Source: Diphasiastrum complanatum
Lineage: Eukaryota; Streptophyta; Lycopodiopsida; Lycopodiales; Lycopodiaceae
Length of the DNA stretch: 64,000 bases
Assembly (NCBI GenBank): GCA_029204225.1
Contig: CM055110.1
Coordinates: 19,574,410 to 19,638,409 of the forward strand
Direction of reading: 5' to 3'
A program made the translations under genes and the position numbers. The notes beneath the pieces are model-generated. The model made no database searches and had not been told where the DNA came from. It worked only from the letters and a program-made list of their open reading frames with translations. Positions 47,823 to 59,491 of this stretch are shown piece by piece (positions within the stretch are counted from its first letter, which is position 1; the number at the start of each line of letters is the position of its first letter).

Positions 47823-50800
47823 TCAACACGAACTGTTGAAAAGTCTAGAATTGCGAGTAGACCTTTGGGAGAAACGTGACTTCACTATTTTCCTTGCAAT
47901 AAAAGCTGCAGCAATTTTAGCACCCAACGGGGTAGAACTGCTCAGAAACATAGCCCCACCCAACAACAGTAGGCTCTTCCCAAGAAACTTTCTGCTCCTG
48001 TTAGGCACCCTTGAGTTTTGAAAGCTCCCCATACCCTTGAAAGGCCTGTTTATTTTATCATTCTGATTTAAAAACGTCTGCAGTGTGTTCTCGGTGACCT
48101 GCATCACAGATAATGAATTGAGAGCATTCAAACCAATTAAAAAGAGAAACTTGCCTGCACCACACTTTGAAATATGATGTACTTCTGGCACACATCAATC
48201 TTCAAAAACATATCGGTGAATTTTAAGGAAAAACCTACCTGATGAGCATAAGCAACTGCATTTATACTCGCTTTAAGGTTTTTGTGCCTTGTCGAATACC
48301 TTCGCAGATTAAGGTCCATTTTATTCACGTAATTCCAGATACCTCTTGAGAAAGAAAATTTTGCCAATTCTCGCTGCATACCCAACTCCTCTTGGTGGAA
48401 CATTTTGATTTCACAGGCAAGTCTTCCAGGAACTGCAAGATGTCAGAAATGATTCGGAAATTAGGCATTGACATAAACAGCATGCACATTATCGGGCAGA
48501 AAAAGGCTGTGTCTTCATACCTTTGCGGATACACCATCCAGAGAGATATGATTCAACTCGCTTGTAACTAGGAAGCCTTGGTGCACGATGATGCTCACAT
48601 GACTGCATAAGGCCTTTATCATAAGAATTCACCTAAATCTAAATTGAGCCAATTCAACTCTGATGAGGTATGCAACACCTTCAGATAAAAAACTGTCAAA
48701 GGAGGGAGCTTTGAGAAGAACAAACTTACCCCACATTGCACAATCATGGTATTGCGATCAATTTCAGAACATAAACTCTTAGAAAAAGTCTAAAAGGCTT
48801 TGTCCCAGGTTTGATCAACCAATCTTTTAGATTCAGGTCAGAGAACTCAAAGCATGCATTGCTGAAATGCGAAATCAATTTAAATTTATAAAAACTAAGA
48901 TAAGTGTATAGCTTGTTCGAGGTAAAACACTTCCTCTCTGCACATAACCTGAGTAAAATAATGCAGCACTGAAACCAGATTTGTCAAAAAAAAGTTGGTG
49001 TCAGAAAAAAATTAATGCTCCAAAATATCCTACCTTGGTGACACAGTAAAATGATTGATCCTTTCCTTCCCAAATGCGCCAGGCAAGGACATATTCCCTT
49101 GCCATGATAAGAGGGAACTTCTTCAATGTACAACCAATTTCTGTTCCAGTATCCAAACAGATATCCAGCTGCGTGTGCTCGAGAACTGTCCTATCCCACT
49201 CCAAACGATAGTCATTGTCCAGGTAGAAATCTCGTAATAGCTCAGGGGAACAGTTTTCAAACACTGTGGTACTCAAATACTGTGTGGCTCCACCATCCTG
49301 TGATGAGCAAACATAACTTCACAAATGAAATAACCCAAAGGCTTTACAAACAGCACATAATACATGGCAAGTAACATTTAATATCCTAAACAAAGCACCC
49401 TCACTTCAGTGGCCTTTCTTCAACACTATCCAGCAGCTCTTCATCAGTACCTTGGGATCCCTCCGCTTGGCAGAATAAGAAAGCTGTTGAGTTTTCTTGT
49501 CAATAACATATTCCCATGGCCCCCCATCTTCATCTGCTTTCCCTTCTGTGTATAAAAGCAAATTCTTCAAATCATCGTCTGTGATGAGTGATTTCAAGTT
49601 CGAATCATCTCTGCACAAACAATAAAAAAATATATGTAAGCAAATTTGAAGAGATGGTAATTGATTTAAGGAACAATCTGGAGAAAAAGTGCCTGAACTA
49701 GGTGAATAGTCACCAGATTAACTTCTGTACATACTTTGTCCAGCATTAAAATAAAGCTATTTCATAATTTCACAACATATACTGCATGGAAGCATAATAG
49801 ATTGCAGCCAACCTTCTTAACGCAAACAGATAACTATAGTTCCCAGGCAATTCGAATCAAATCAAACACAATTGAAAAGGCCAAATCAAGCTCCTGCCAC
49901 AAACTAACCCCCAACTTAGTTCGAATTGCGAACCGATTCGACCCTTTGAATTGCAATTTTTTGGAATTGTGCTAACAACTACCTTGTGAAAAAATAGGAG
50001 TTCCTTAATAGTGAGTTAGCACCACAAGCCATTATTAATAAGCATAGAGCTCATAGAACACGTGTCCATAGAATCCAGCTTGATGCATTTTTTCCCGCCT
50101 TGGAAACCAATGTCCGTCCACACTCATTGAGAAACTTCTTAGTCGCTTTGCTCAATCTTAGGCACCCTATGCTCTTGTCAAGCACCGAAATAGGTGTCGT
50201 CAAAAAATTTCGCATAGCAAAATGCATCTTCAAACGTCTGTGGTTGGTTGCCTTTCACTTCATGCTAGTGGTCTTCAGGAAGCCCCAAACTAACATGTAA
50301 TTTACAAGAGGGGATTCGTGGCAAACCCTCCTGAAATTCCTATACATAGCATCTGGTGGTCTACTCCCAATTTGAATAGTAGCAAAACAATGGTAATATT
50401 TAAAATCGATGAGGAATGGTAGAAAGGTTGCCTTGAAGGCATTTTGGAAAGCATCCCATGCGATAGGGGTATTAATCCTCTCTTTAAGATCATGCCACCA
50501 TGTGTATGCCTTGCCATGTAGAAAAATGAGGGCAATAGCGATCTTAGTACTATCCACCGAATCGTGCATGAACAAGGCTATTCCACCCATAGAAACATCA
50601 TGATTCCAAAACCATGGTTCCGGAACGCGAATGGAACGATGGTTCCGGAACGAACCTCAATTTTGAAAAAAAAATCTGGCAGAACGAAAAAGAAACATTT
50701 TTTAAAAATTTAATTTTTACAATTCTACATTTCTTCTTGAATCTGGAACGAAGCTCAGGCCCAAAGAAAACCACCTAAAACAAATTTCAAATCGTTTCTA

Positions 50801-53800
50801 ACATGGTTCCATCTCCCAGAACAACATGGTTCTGGAACGATTGTTCCAGAACCATGAAGGGTCACAACATGGTTCCAATACAACTTAGAAATTTCCACCA
50901 AACCAACCAAGATAAGACCACGTCTGGATGTCGGTCCTTTCTTTTGTCCGAAAACAATTCCGGGTTAAACATGGAGTACAAGATGGCAGGCCGTGATCAT
51001 TGCATTCTTGGACTACATCTCCAAGATCTAGTTTTGCAATGAGGCTTGAATCAACTGAAGTTGTCCAAATTTGGGTGCAAGCCCATGGCGAGGAAGTTCC
51101 TTCACCTATGGGCATTGTGGGCTCACAAGGTTTCCTAAAAACGACAAGAATTTAGTCATAAAATGGCTTAGGGAGTTTGAAAACATGTCAAGAACTCTAA
51201 GCCCAAACAAAAAAGTGAAGCAGGTAAAAAATGAAAGTGGTGCATATACCCCCTCTATTTTCCCCTTTTCTCACCTCCTTTGGTCTCTAATAGCTAGCAA
51301 GCCCAAAAGGTACCCTTGCATGGCCCCAAACCAATGTTCCAACCTCTATGGCCTCCACCTTGCCCTTAGGCCACCTTGTCACTGGATCACCACCCCCTAC
51401 TAACTACCTCACCCAAGTCATAGCCATCTCCTTGGTCAAATGACCAAATGACCCCCTAGACCTGCTAAAGACACCTATGGCTGGCTCTCATCCATAGTAC
51501 AAGTCACAAGAACAACAAGTACAACATGGAGATGGGAGGAGGATCTTTGTCTAATAGTTTTATGTCTTGAAATCATTGCAAGAAATACTAGCTTGCATAC
51601 GGGCTTAAGGAGATAGTGAAGGGTGAGAGAGGGGGGGCACACCCTCCTCCCCACAATACCAACAGGTAGGTGTACGTCCTCCTTTCAACTTCCTTTTACT
51701 GAATTTTTGACGTTTTCTTTGCTTTCTTACTTACAGTTTCTTGCTTACCATCTTTTAAAAAAATAATTCTTCAAAAATTTAATTTAACTTGTAACTTTGA
51801 GGACGTGGGGTAGGTACTTTTCCCCCTCCCCCACCCCCCCAACAATTAGCCAATAAAGATATAACATTCGTAAAGAATTTACAAAGAGTTTTTTAGAAAA
51901 CAATTATTACGACTTCCTAGAGGCCAGAAAAAGGTCAAATTGGACTATTTTCCTCTTTTGTCAAAAGCAAAACTTTTTTGACAATTGTGTACTTAAACCG
52001 GCTAGCAAAAGATTAATGCAGCTTTTGGAAATTTTGTAACAGAAAACCACCTACCAAAAAACAGAAAGCTGCTAATTTCAACCCATTTAGCATGCATAAT
52101 AGGGTCAATTTCTAGCCAAGATATGCCCAAACTAGTAAAGAACTCTTTCATAGCCACCATAAAATACAAGTTGTAAAAGCACACTTTGAAGTACATGACA
52201 ACCAAAAAAGCGTTAGAACAATTGCATGTTATGATGTTATACATGATGACTGATGGCTCTGATACCAACTATTATGAACTTCCATTGTCTAAGCCGATCT
52301 AGGTAAGGTAATCACACAAAAGGTGACGAACGCTCTATTACTGCCCATCCATAGAGACACTACCTTCCTTCTCACCAATGTGCATTGGAGCACAAAACAC
52401 CAATCAAACACACATACGTCTCCAAAAAGCTATGACGTCCCACACTAACATATCCTACCTTCAACCTTCACATACCTACATCTTGAGGCTAAGATATGAT
52501 CTTGGCCTAACCATGTGGGATGAACCATTCTTATTCCCATCTCATGGAGATCCACCTCTATATACATAGTACAAGTGGGATCATCTTCAACAACATGGCC
52601 ATTTGGACCTTCAACGCACGTTAGTTGCACGCACTATCGTGGGTCAACAAGTAAGGGTTGCCTCACACCAATAGGACACTTACACATGGCACACAAACAA
52701 CCTATGGCTCCGAACCAAGGTCCCATCTCGTATAACAAGATCATCACCTCAGGTAAGTAATTACATGCCCTTATGGATACGTTGCATCAACCTTATGGAA
52801 TCCACCCACAAAGTCTCACACCATCAACAGCATGCATAACACGAACCAGATGCTATGACATTCCTTACTCACTGCCAATGCTCAAGAGTAGCAACAATGC
52901 TCAAGCATGCATCCACACGTATATCAAACATTTGTACAAAGACCAAAGTATTGAGTTTCTATCACAACGAAGTGGTCTATATGACAAGATTGCCATGTGT
53001 TGCTTTCAAGAGTCAAGGACAAGAAAATACAGATTGAAGAAGAATCTGATTGCAGTGTGCACAATACATTTGGCAAGCAAAAAAAACTCTAATTCTAGAA
53101 AAGATGAGAATTTGCAAATCTAATCTTCAAGCATAGACCTATAAGGCTACATCCACATGTTGAAGACTCATAATTCAAAGAGGAACAAATTCTCTTGCTC
53201 TACCCATTGCAATCACTGCAAACCATACACCTAACACTAGAGCAATTGACATAAATGGAAGAAAATCAAGCAAGAACCAAGCTTATCAAATTCGCCCTAT
53301 TGTAGGCAGGCACAAGAGCTCTTCGATTGCCCAGTCAATCCTCCAAAGAGATGGGATTTTTTCCAGATAATTCTGCTAGGGGATAGTACCCAAGAGTCTC
53401 CTTCCCTACAATGCACCGTTTCCATGCCTACACTCCTAAAAATACAAGGGATAGTATGTCTCCAACACTCATCCATGTAGATGGAGAGGATGGATGAGTG
53501 TTGGAAGAGGATGGATATTTTTAGACACCAATGCCCTCTAAGGATAGCACACCCAATCCCCTAGCTCTTAATGCATGGCTATTGTTGAAAAAAATGCCCT
53601 ACTTCTCCCAAACAACATGCGTTTTCCTTTCAAATCCAAAACCACCTAAATATGGATCTTCAAGTCTTTTTTAAACGAAACTCTACATGCAAGTTCATCA
53701 TGCAAAGATGTAAGTTTGTTAACACCAACAATGCATAGTTTAACTATTTTGAAGAATCTGAACGAAGAATTTATCGCTCTATCAAATGCATTGGAACTCC

Positions 53801-56800
53801 AAATTGAAAACATCATTCCTTATCATGTAGCAATGTGCAAGGCAGCAGCACCGGAAAAAAAGATGCATCAAGAATTGCAGAGCTTGTCCAATCAAGAAAG
53901 ATACCGAGGAAGAAGACTATCGAATGTCTTGTTCCATGTATTCTGTCAACCCATGTACAACTAATGCTACTTCTTAAAGCATTAGGAGATTTGCCAAGAC
54001 ATAGCTCTACAATAATAAGTTGGAAGCACAATTTGAGGCAAAAATTATTTGATTAACAGAGAACGGTTACCGACAAGAACATTACATGTAAAATCATTCC
54101 TAATCTAAGGTGGCTAGAGATTACTACCAAAGGATTCACGGAGCATGACACTTGACAAGGAACTACACGGTCTTCATTGTTTAAGGCAAGAATGCCTAAG
54201 CAGAGAGAGTTTCATGAACTACATGTAATTAGCCCATGTGCTTAATAATTGCAATTCTTTACTGTAGCAAATGCACAACCACATACGACTCCAACTCAGA
54301 TCTAGACTCCCGTGACAAGGCAACATGCAAGCCCACACACACTCATGCAAACCAACACGAATGATAAAGCGTCAAATACATGACCAAGGCTTGCCCATAA
54401 GTGGTATCCTATCGTACCAACACCTGTGCCACCTGTAGATTCGCTACTACACCGCTGGTCACCAAATCAGGTCCTCAACCATGGCCTGCACCTGTACCAA
54501 GATGCTCTCACGTCCAAGCATATCAAACTATCCAATAGGTCCTGAAATCTGATCCCCATCCATTCCCCATGCTCCAAGCACAAGAGTCTACCAAGGACTC
54601 AATGAATGAATGTACACAAACCTCACCATAGGCTATACCTGAGTAGCTCGCCCACCTCCCAGAGATACTGATGATGATCTGTCTGTCCTACATCCCATGT
54701 AGGTTCAACTTTCCATGCTTGACGTTGCCAACTCTGATTTGACCAGTACATAGGCCTCTCACCAAGGAGCCTATCTCACCACAACTGTATCCATCATAGC
54801 GTCCAAGCCAAAGCAAATGCAAACTAGATCCACTATCGTGATGAATAACTCACCCACGATCCATAGCATATCAGGTAGGATAGCTCCAGAACCCTGTACC
54901 ATCTGATCACCAAGTATCCATTACCTGCTGATAGCTCCCCAAGAATCTGTCCACCTGTAGTGTAACTAGACTCCAACTGGATCTAACCAAAAACTGCATC
55001 CTGCTTACCAAATAATGATGGATAGAAACAACATGTGACGCCAACCTGGAGATCATTGTGCATATAACCATGCAGCTCACCTGATTACTTGCCAAAGTAT
55101 CAACTGTCACTCCCTGAGCAACCATCTCCATCCCTGTCGGCTCACAACCATGGGCATGCTGGATCCACATCACCCCGTAATGCTCTCCATGCCCTCAGGA
55201 TATGTACCACCTCCAGGTACACTCCATGCCACCTACCTCCAAGTAGGCATGACCCATCCCTAGGTCATCACACATGATGCACCAGCTGAAGCACATCGTC
55301 CATACATCAAATGACATATCATACCTGAGCAACTGTAGCATCTCCCTGAGTGCCACCCGAATGGACTCGTCATCCACATACTATGCTCACCTAATGTCTC
55401 CGATCCTGGTCACCATCCTGCTAGACAAGCCGAACTCCAAAGCATCACCTGCTCCACCTGGCTCCTAGCATTTGCTCGCTCTCCCTGGCTATGTGCCACC
55501 TGACACCATGCCAAAGCAAGCATATCCCTGAGTCGCCGCTCACAGGATCCCGAGACTACTGTCTCCCTGATCGTGCTGAGGTATATGGCTCTGAGTGACT
55601 TCCTCTAGGCTTTCCCATGATCTCACCACCTTAGAATCTGCACCATGGAAATTCCAACACCTGTGCTAAGCCTAGACTCCTACAAATACAGCCAAATGCA
55701 TGAAAGCTATAGATAGCTTATCCACGCCTGTGATGGTAGATGTCTCCCCATCGATGCCAATGTCCAAAACTGGCCCCCTGTTGTAATGCCATCCTGTACT
55801 CCCAAATGAGCACACCATGAAGTCCTCACCATCAGTGTCCCCTCTAGTAGATCGCCAGCAAAACACCCATCATAGTGTTTGCCCTCCGATCACACCCCGT
55901 GCGATCTCCATCAGCTCTCCAACCTAGAGCTGGCTCTCAAAGCTTCACGCTTTGACCATTTGCGTTTGCAGTGTCCTGATACTATCATGAATCCCACCTG
56001 TAAGTCCTGTCCAATCCAAAGACTCAAGTCCAATATGAAATAGCTGCCCCCTAATGATCCTCCCATGTCATCCTGCAGAGCTATCCCTACCAGGTATCCC
56101 AATGTCATCCCTAATCACAAAGATCTGAGCATCTACCCTGTAGTGCCCACCTGTATTCCTCCAAGCTAGCTCTAAGCTGCTTCTGTGAATGGTTCCAAAC
56201 CACTCCCTGGGAATACACTGAGATGTGAACTCCAAAGCCACCATCAAGTCCCTCACATGACTGTGCATGCCAATATCCCTCCAAGTGACCCTATGAGATC
56301 TTCCATGGCCCAAACCAAATGATCTGCACCCTGTCATCACTGAAATCTACATCCCTAATGCAATACTGATATGGCAAATTGACTTGACTTACCCAAACTG
56401 GCAGTTGAAATGTATCTCCTCGATGACAAACCTGATACACTGCTCCACAGCTACAATGACTTGATCAAAATTGACTTACCGACTGCAAAACCGCAAAATC
56501 ATCACACTCACCACTCACCAAGAGCATCCAAAGTGTGATTATTGACCCGTTCTTCATCCTCTGCGTGTCCCACACACAGCTCGTCCAATGCAAGTCTGCT
56601 ATCTTGCCCAATGGCTTCCAACTGGCACCACCTCGCACTTCCATCACCTGTGACCACCAATATGTGTGTATCTCCAAGCTAGCCCATATTTCTCTCCGAA
56701 CGAGAAATTTCCAAGCTACAGATGCGTGTCAATGCAACTATCACCTGACTCGACAATGCCACTGCCGATCATACCTGTGAGAGCGTTCCCCCAAAACGCC

Positions 56801-59491
56801 ACTTTGACGTTGGTTGGTTCGAACCCCAAAAGTTGAACCTGATCACAAGAATTTTTCACCTGTAACCGGCATACCATGCCTACCTCTCACCTGTGATTGC
56901 TTGGCCTCTCAAAATTGTCGCCAATGATGAGTAGTCACGCCGCCAAGCTGCACTTCCGTCGCCTAAACTAGCTTTCTCCACGCAATTCCGCTACCATTCG
57001 CCCCCATACTGCATTTACCGCTTCTAAACACCCTGTTACCCAGTCAAGAGTAAGTAATAATGATTCCGAAGTGATAATGCCTCATTGTACCGCCCTGTAT
57101 CAGGTTTCACCAGCCAAAAATCGCCCCAAATTTGCCCCTACGGTACCCAAATAGCGAATGTAGCCCATCACTAGGTCACCCGCACTCTGCTCGATAGAAT
57201 GGAGCTACATTTTTAGAATCAATCACCAACATAGTTAATAATCTGGCTTGAACAACCACGCTATAAGTTGAAATTCCGATAGAATCTAGTGCAGTATGCA
57301 GATCACATCACACAATCACCATAGCCACTCCTCACAAGCTCTCAAAGATGGCACAACAAAAGTTATTGGATTACAAAGAAACACTGTACATATAGAGTGT
57401 TCACAAACTGCATGAAAAGGCAGGTGTCCTAAAATTGGCCTACCACCTGTCAAACTAAGGTCGGGCCCAATATGGCCAAATTCGACCGACAAACTTGGGA
57501 CATGCCCCCAAGTATAGCAAGTACTGTAAATAACTCTGTACAGGCTAATTCTTCCTATGTGTGGCTACCCGGCTAACCCAAGTAGCCGTCTACGGGATTA
57601 GTGCCCGATCAATATATCCTAACGGGTCACGTCCCGAACACAACCATATACAATAAACCAAATAAACTGTACACTAATTACATCATCACATTTAGAGCTT
57701 ATACTAATGAATCAAATCACAACTGATTTCTAACTCTATATTTGTAAATAGCGAGATTGTAGTAATGGTTGTAAGGCCCAATTTAGCTAAATAAGGCCCC
57801 AAACTCATAATAGAGGCAAAAAGGACCACTATAAACAGTTGAGGTCGTGCTAAATTTGGAGGCTATTCTACATTCGTCCCCATGATTAATGTACATCTTA
57901 CAACATTGTTAGTGCTTAGCCAAAGGGGGGATTCCTCTTCAACAGCAAGTTGGTACAATTACCGGTTGGAGCAAAAATCATGGAAAGCAAGCGAATCTTC
58001 AAGCTTAGGTATAGATGTGATGGGCACATAGAGAGATACAATGCGAAGTTGGTGGCAACGATGTTGGGAGTATCATCCTTGCATCCATTATTTACGACAT
58101 CATGAATTTGCATGAGTTGTTGACATGATAAAGTTTAGTAATTAGCCATTCTCTTTGGTTAGTTCCATTTATTTTCTAGGTTAGTCATTTGATGTACCCA
58201 CTACATACTAAATGTACTCATTAAACAAAGATTAAAGGGGCCAAAGTGCCATATTATGTAACCAATGGTGGTCTCCTTACGTAAATGTAAAAGGACTTTG
58301 AACCGTAGGGACTAAATGTCAAGGGACATAGGTACCGTTATTTTCTCACATAACATTCTCGATTGTACTTTCTTGTCCCATTCTAATGCAAGCAATGTGG
58401 GTTCTTTCTCCCCCTCTCTCCTATGGTGAGTGATTGTTGTGTGCTATGATATCTGAGAATTTCAACACGAATTTCAACACTATTAAAGACAAGGAATAAA
58501 AATAAGAGAGAGAACCTTCATGATTGCTTGTTAAATTCTTGAGTATGTGGTGAGTGCAGAATCTTCTTGAACGTGAGAAGCATTCATTTGCTTCCAATTT
58601 CCATAAATGTGTTATCCTACTGCCTTCAATCATGGAGACATGCTTACAAGAAAGCGTAAAGGGCTCCAAACATTTCTTGAACAATACATCACTAAATGTG
58701 AGAAACTATGCAAGTCTTGTTAAATCCTGATGCTCCTCGTCTTATGTGAAAAAAGGTCGTGCAACATCATCAATCCAAAAACATTGATACAATGCCTACA
58801 AGTTAGTCAGTTGTGAAGATGGCTATGTCTACTGGTTCTAAACCAACCACGACTAAAATAGGGATGCACTGAGTGCAAGTTTACAGCAAGTAAAAACAAA
58901 GCTTTGCTACTTTGCTACGTGTACTTCTATGAAGACACCATACGTGGTATCTGATAACATGAAAGAGGTGTTGCAGCATTACATTATGGGTTAACAAAAT
59001 TTCAATGTTCCAAAGAGGTTAACATTTATACGAAATAACCCAATGGACATTAATAAACCATCAACACCAATGAAAATAATAGTCACCCATATACATTCAA
59101 ATGTATCACATTCAATCTTATAGACTGTTTTGGTTCTTTAAAGACAATAATGATGTTGCTTTGACCATAAATTGCGTTGGGTACACCGCTTTAGGTGATT
59201 GTTAAGCATTTCCTCTTCATAAATATCATCAAACAATTTTCCATGATTGAACCATCAATCCAACCATAAAATTTTACAAGAATCTTAACGTCAAAATAGC
59301 TAATTGCAAGACCAATTATACCTGACAAGGAGAGGTTCCAAGAGTGGCCCATTCGTGCTCTTTGAAATTTTCTTCACAGATGACAATATTGTACGGATGC
59401 AGCAGCAAATGAAGACAATCAATAGGGCAAAACAAGTTGTCCAAACTCCATTCTTCCCCACCCATTCGTCCACACTAATAATAATACTCAT
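47823..59491 (-). CDS. START-domain lipid-binding protein, membrane-anchored (381 codons, 6 exons)
   Basis: StAR-related lipid-transfer domain protein of the plant type (Arabidopsis CP5/At3g13062-like). Proposed exons on the minus strand: 59491-59322, 49610-49451, 49297-49034, 48602-48521, 48432-48239, 48098-47823; lengths 170, 160, 264, 82, 194 and 276 sum to 382 codons with the stop, and all phases fit. Residues 16-35 are a hydrophobic segment (VWTTCFALLIVFICCC). The START domain covers about residues 65-285: SLITDDDLKNLLLYTEGK, STTVFENCSPELLRDFY, EWDRTVLEH, IGCTLKKFPLIMAREYVLA, CEHHRAPRLP, YLSGWCIRK, VPGRLACEIKMFHQEELGM, FSFSRGIWNYVNKM. The tail has a second hydrophobic stretch (KFLGKSLLLLGGAMFLSS) and ends SSC. 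It likely binds a lipid at a membrane; the ligand cannot be read from sequence. Exon 1 is placed by matching phase (AG|A) and its transmembrane segment, so it is less certain than the rest. Confidence 0.9.
50050..50590 (-). pseudogene. Ty3/gypsy gag fragment in the START intron
   Basis: On the minus strand from 50590: TKIAIALIFLHGKAYTWW, then LKERINTPIAWDAFQNAFK and ATFLP, the W..L......W..F...F pattern of the gypsy gag domain. RPPDAMYRNF and, after a frame change, QPQTFEDAFCYAKFFDD follow. It has the same orientation as the host gene and the primer site at 52.26 kb, and may be the same element. Confidence 0.78.
50595..50880. repeat. Cluster of GGTTCCGGAACG-type palindromes
   Basis: ATGGTTCCGGAACG occurs twice at 50608-50650. 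At about 50826-50855 ATGGTTCTGGAAC, four bases, then GTTCCAGAACCAT form a perfect 13-bp hairpin. Further GGTTCCA and GGAACGAA words lie between. Their origin is unknown; perhaps ends of small inverted-repeat elements. Confidence 0.75.
51000..52254. other. No gene seen
   Basis: Non-coding stretch with C-rich runs near 51820-51840. Probably the internal part of the antisense element whose primer site is at 52255. Confidence 0.45.
52255..52267 (-). promoter_or_regulatory. Primer-binding site (tRNA-iMet) on the minus strand
   Basis: TGGTATCAGAGCC read on the minus strand. The sequence to its right (52268 to perhaps 52770) should be the LTR of that element, but its outer end is not evident, and the usual CA before the site is missing (AATAGT). 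Confidence 0.8.
52770..54400. other. No gene seen in this part of the intron
   Basis: AT-rich, with short open frames lacking any familiar motif. Confidence 0.45.
54400..56790. other. Pyrimidine-skewed, non-coding 2.4-kb block
   Basis: The plus strand is strongly depleted of G and full of words such as CCACCTG, CCATC, CTCCATG and CACCTGTA. Both strands have only short frames. It looks like the non-coding internal region of a large LTR element, or old degenerate tandem sequence. I cannot assign it. Confidence 0.5.
56791..57935. other. LTR-like non-coding stretch
   Basis: GC-poor to moderate sequence with GTGTGGCTACCCGGCTAACC, AGTAGCCGTCTACGGG and CCTAACGGGTCACGTCCCG (57560-57640), reminiscent of gypsy LTRs. 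No matching second copy was found in the window, so boundaries are not given. Confidence 0.35.
57936..58062 (+). pseudogene. Copia reverse-transcriptase scrap
   Basis: VQLPVGAKIMESKRIFKLRY then CDGHIERYNAKLVA is the start of copia reverse transcriptase, with K..KRIFK for the usual K..KWVFK. It ends within about 45 codons and lies antisense to the START gene, in its intron. The following 400 bases (CTTGTCCCATTCTAATGCAA, about 58371) may be an LTR. Confidence 0.8.
58480..59321. other. Intron sequence, nothing recognised
   Basis: AT-rich, no coding or repeat signal. Confidence 0.45.
59322..59491 (-). CDS. START gene exon 1 (N-terminal membrane segment)
   Basis: Listed separately because it lies 9.7 kb upstream of exon 2. 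It encodes MSIIISVDEWVGKNG, the hydrophobic segment and SKSTNGPLLEPLL, ending at CTTGTCAG before GTATAATTG. The two leftover bases AG join the A that opens exon 2 to make arginine, keeping the frame. Plant relatives also begin with a hydrophobic segment ahead of START. The frame stays open for a little upstream of the ATG, so an earlier start is not excluded. Confidence 0.72.

Larger units (their letters stand above)
49611..59321 (-). other. Giant first intron of the START gene
   Basis: About 9.7 kb between donor GTATAATTG and acceptor TTTGTGCAG. It contains a gypsy gag, an antisense LTR with primer site, a strand-skewed 2.4-kb block and a copia reverse-transcriptase scrap, listed separately. 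The downstream introns are 153, 431, 88 and 140 bp. Confidence 0.72.

Noticed and set aside
47836-49374. Plus-strand frames across the START exons
   Set aside because: Antisense shadows of the minus-strand exons.
56810-56830. GGTTCGAACCCC as tRNA T-loop
   Set aside because: No anticodon or acceptor stem can be drawn around it. I found no tRNA, rRNA or snoRNA gene in the window.
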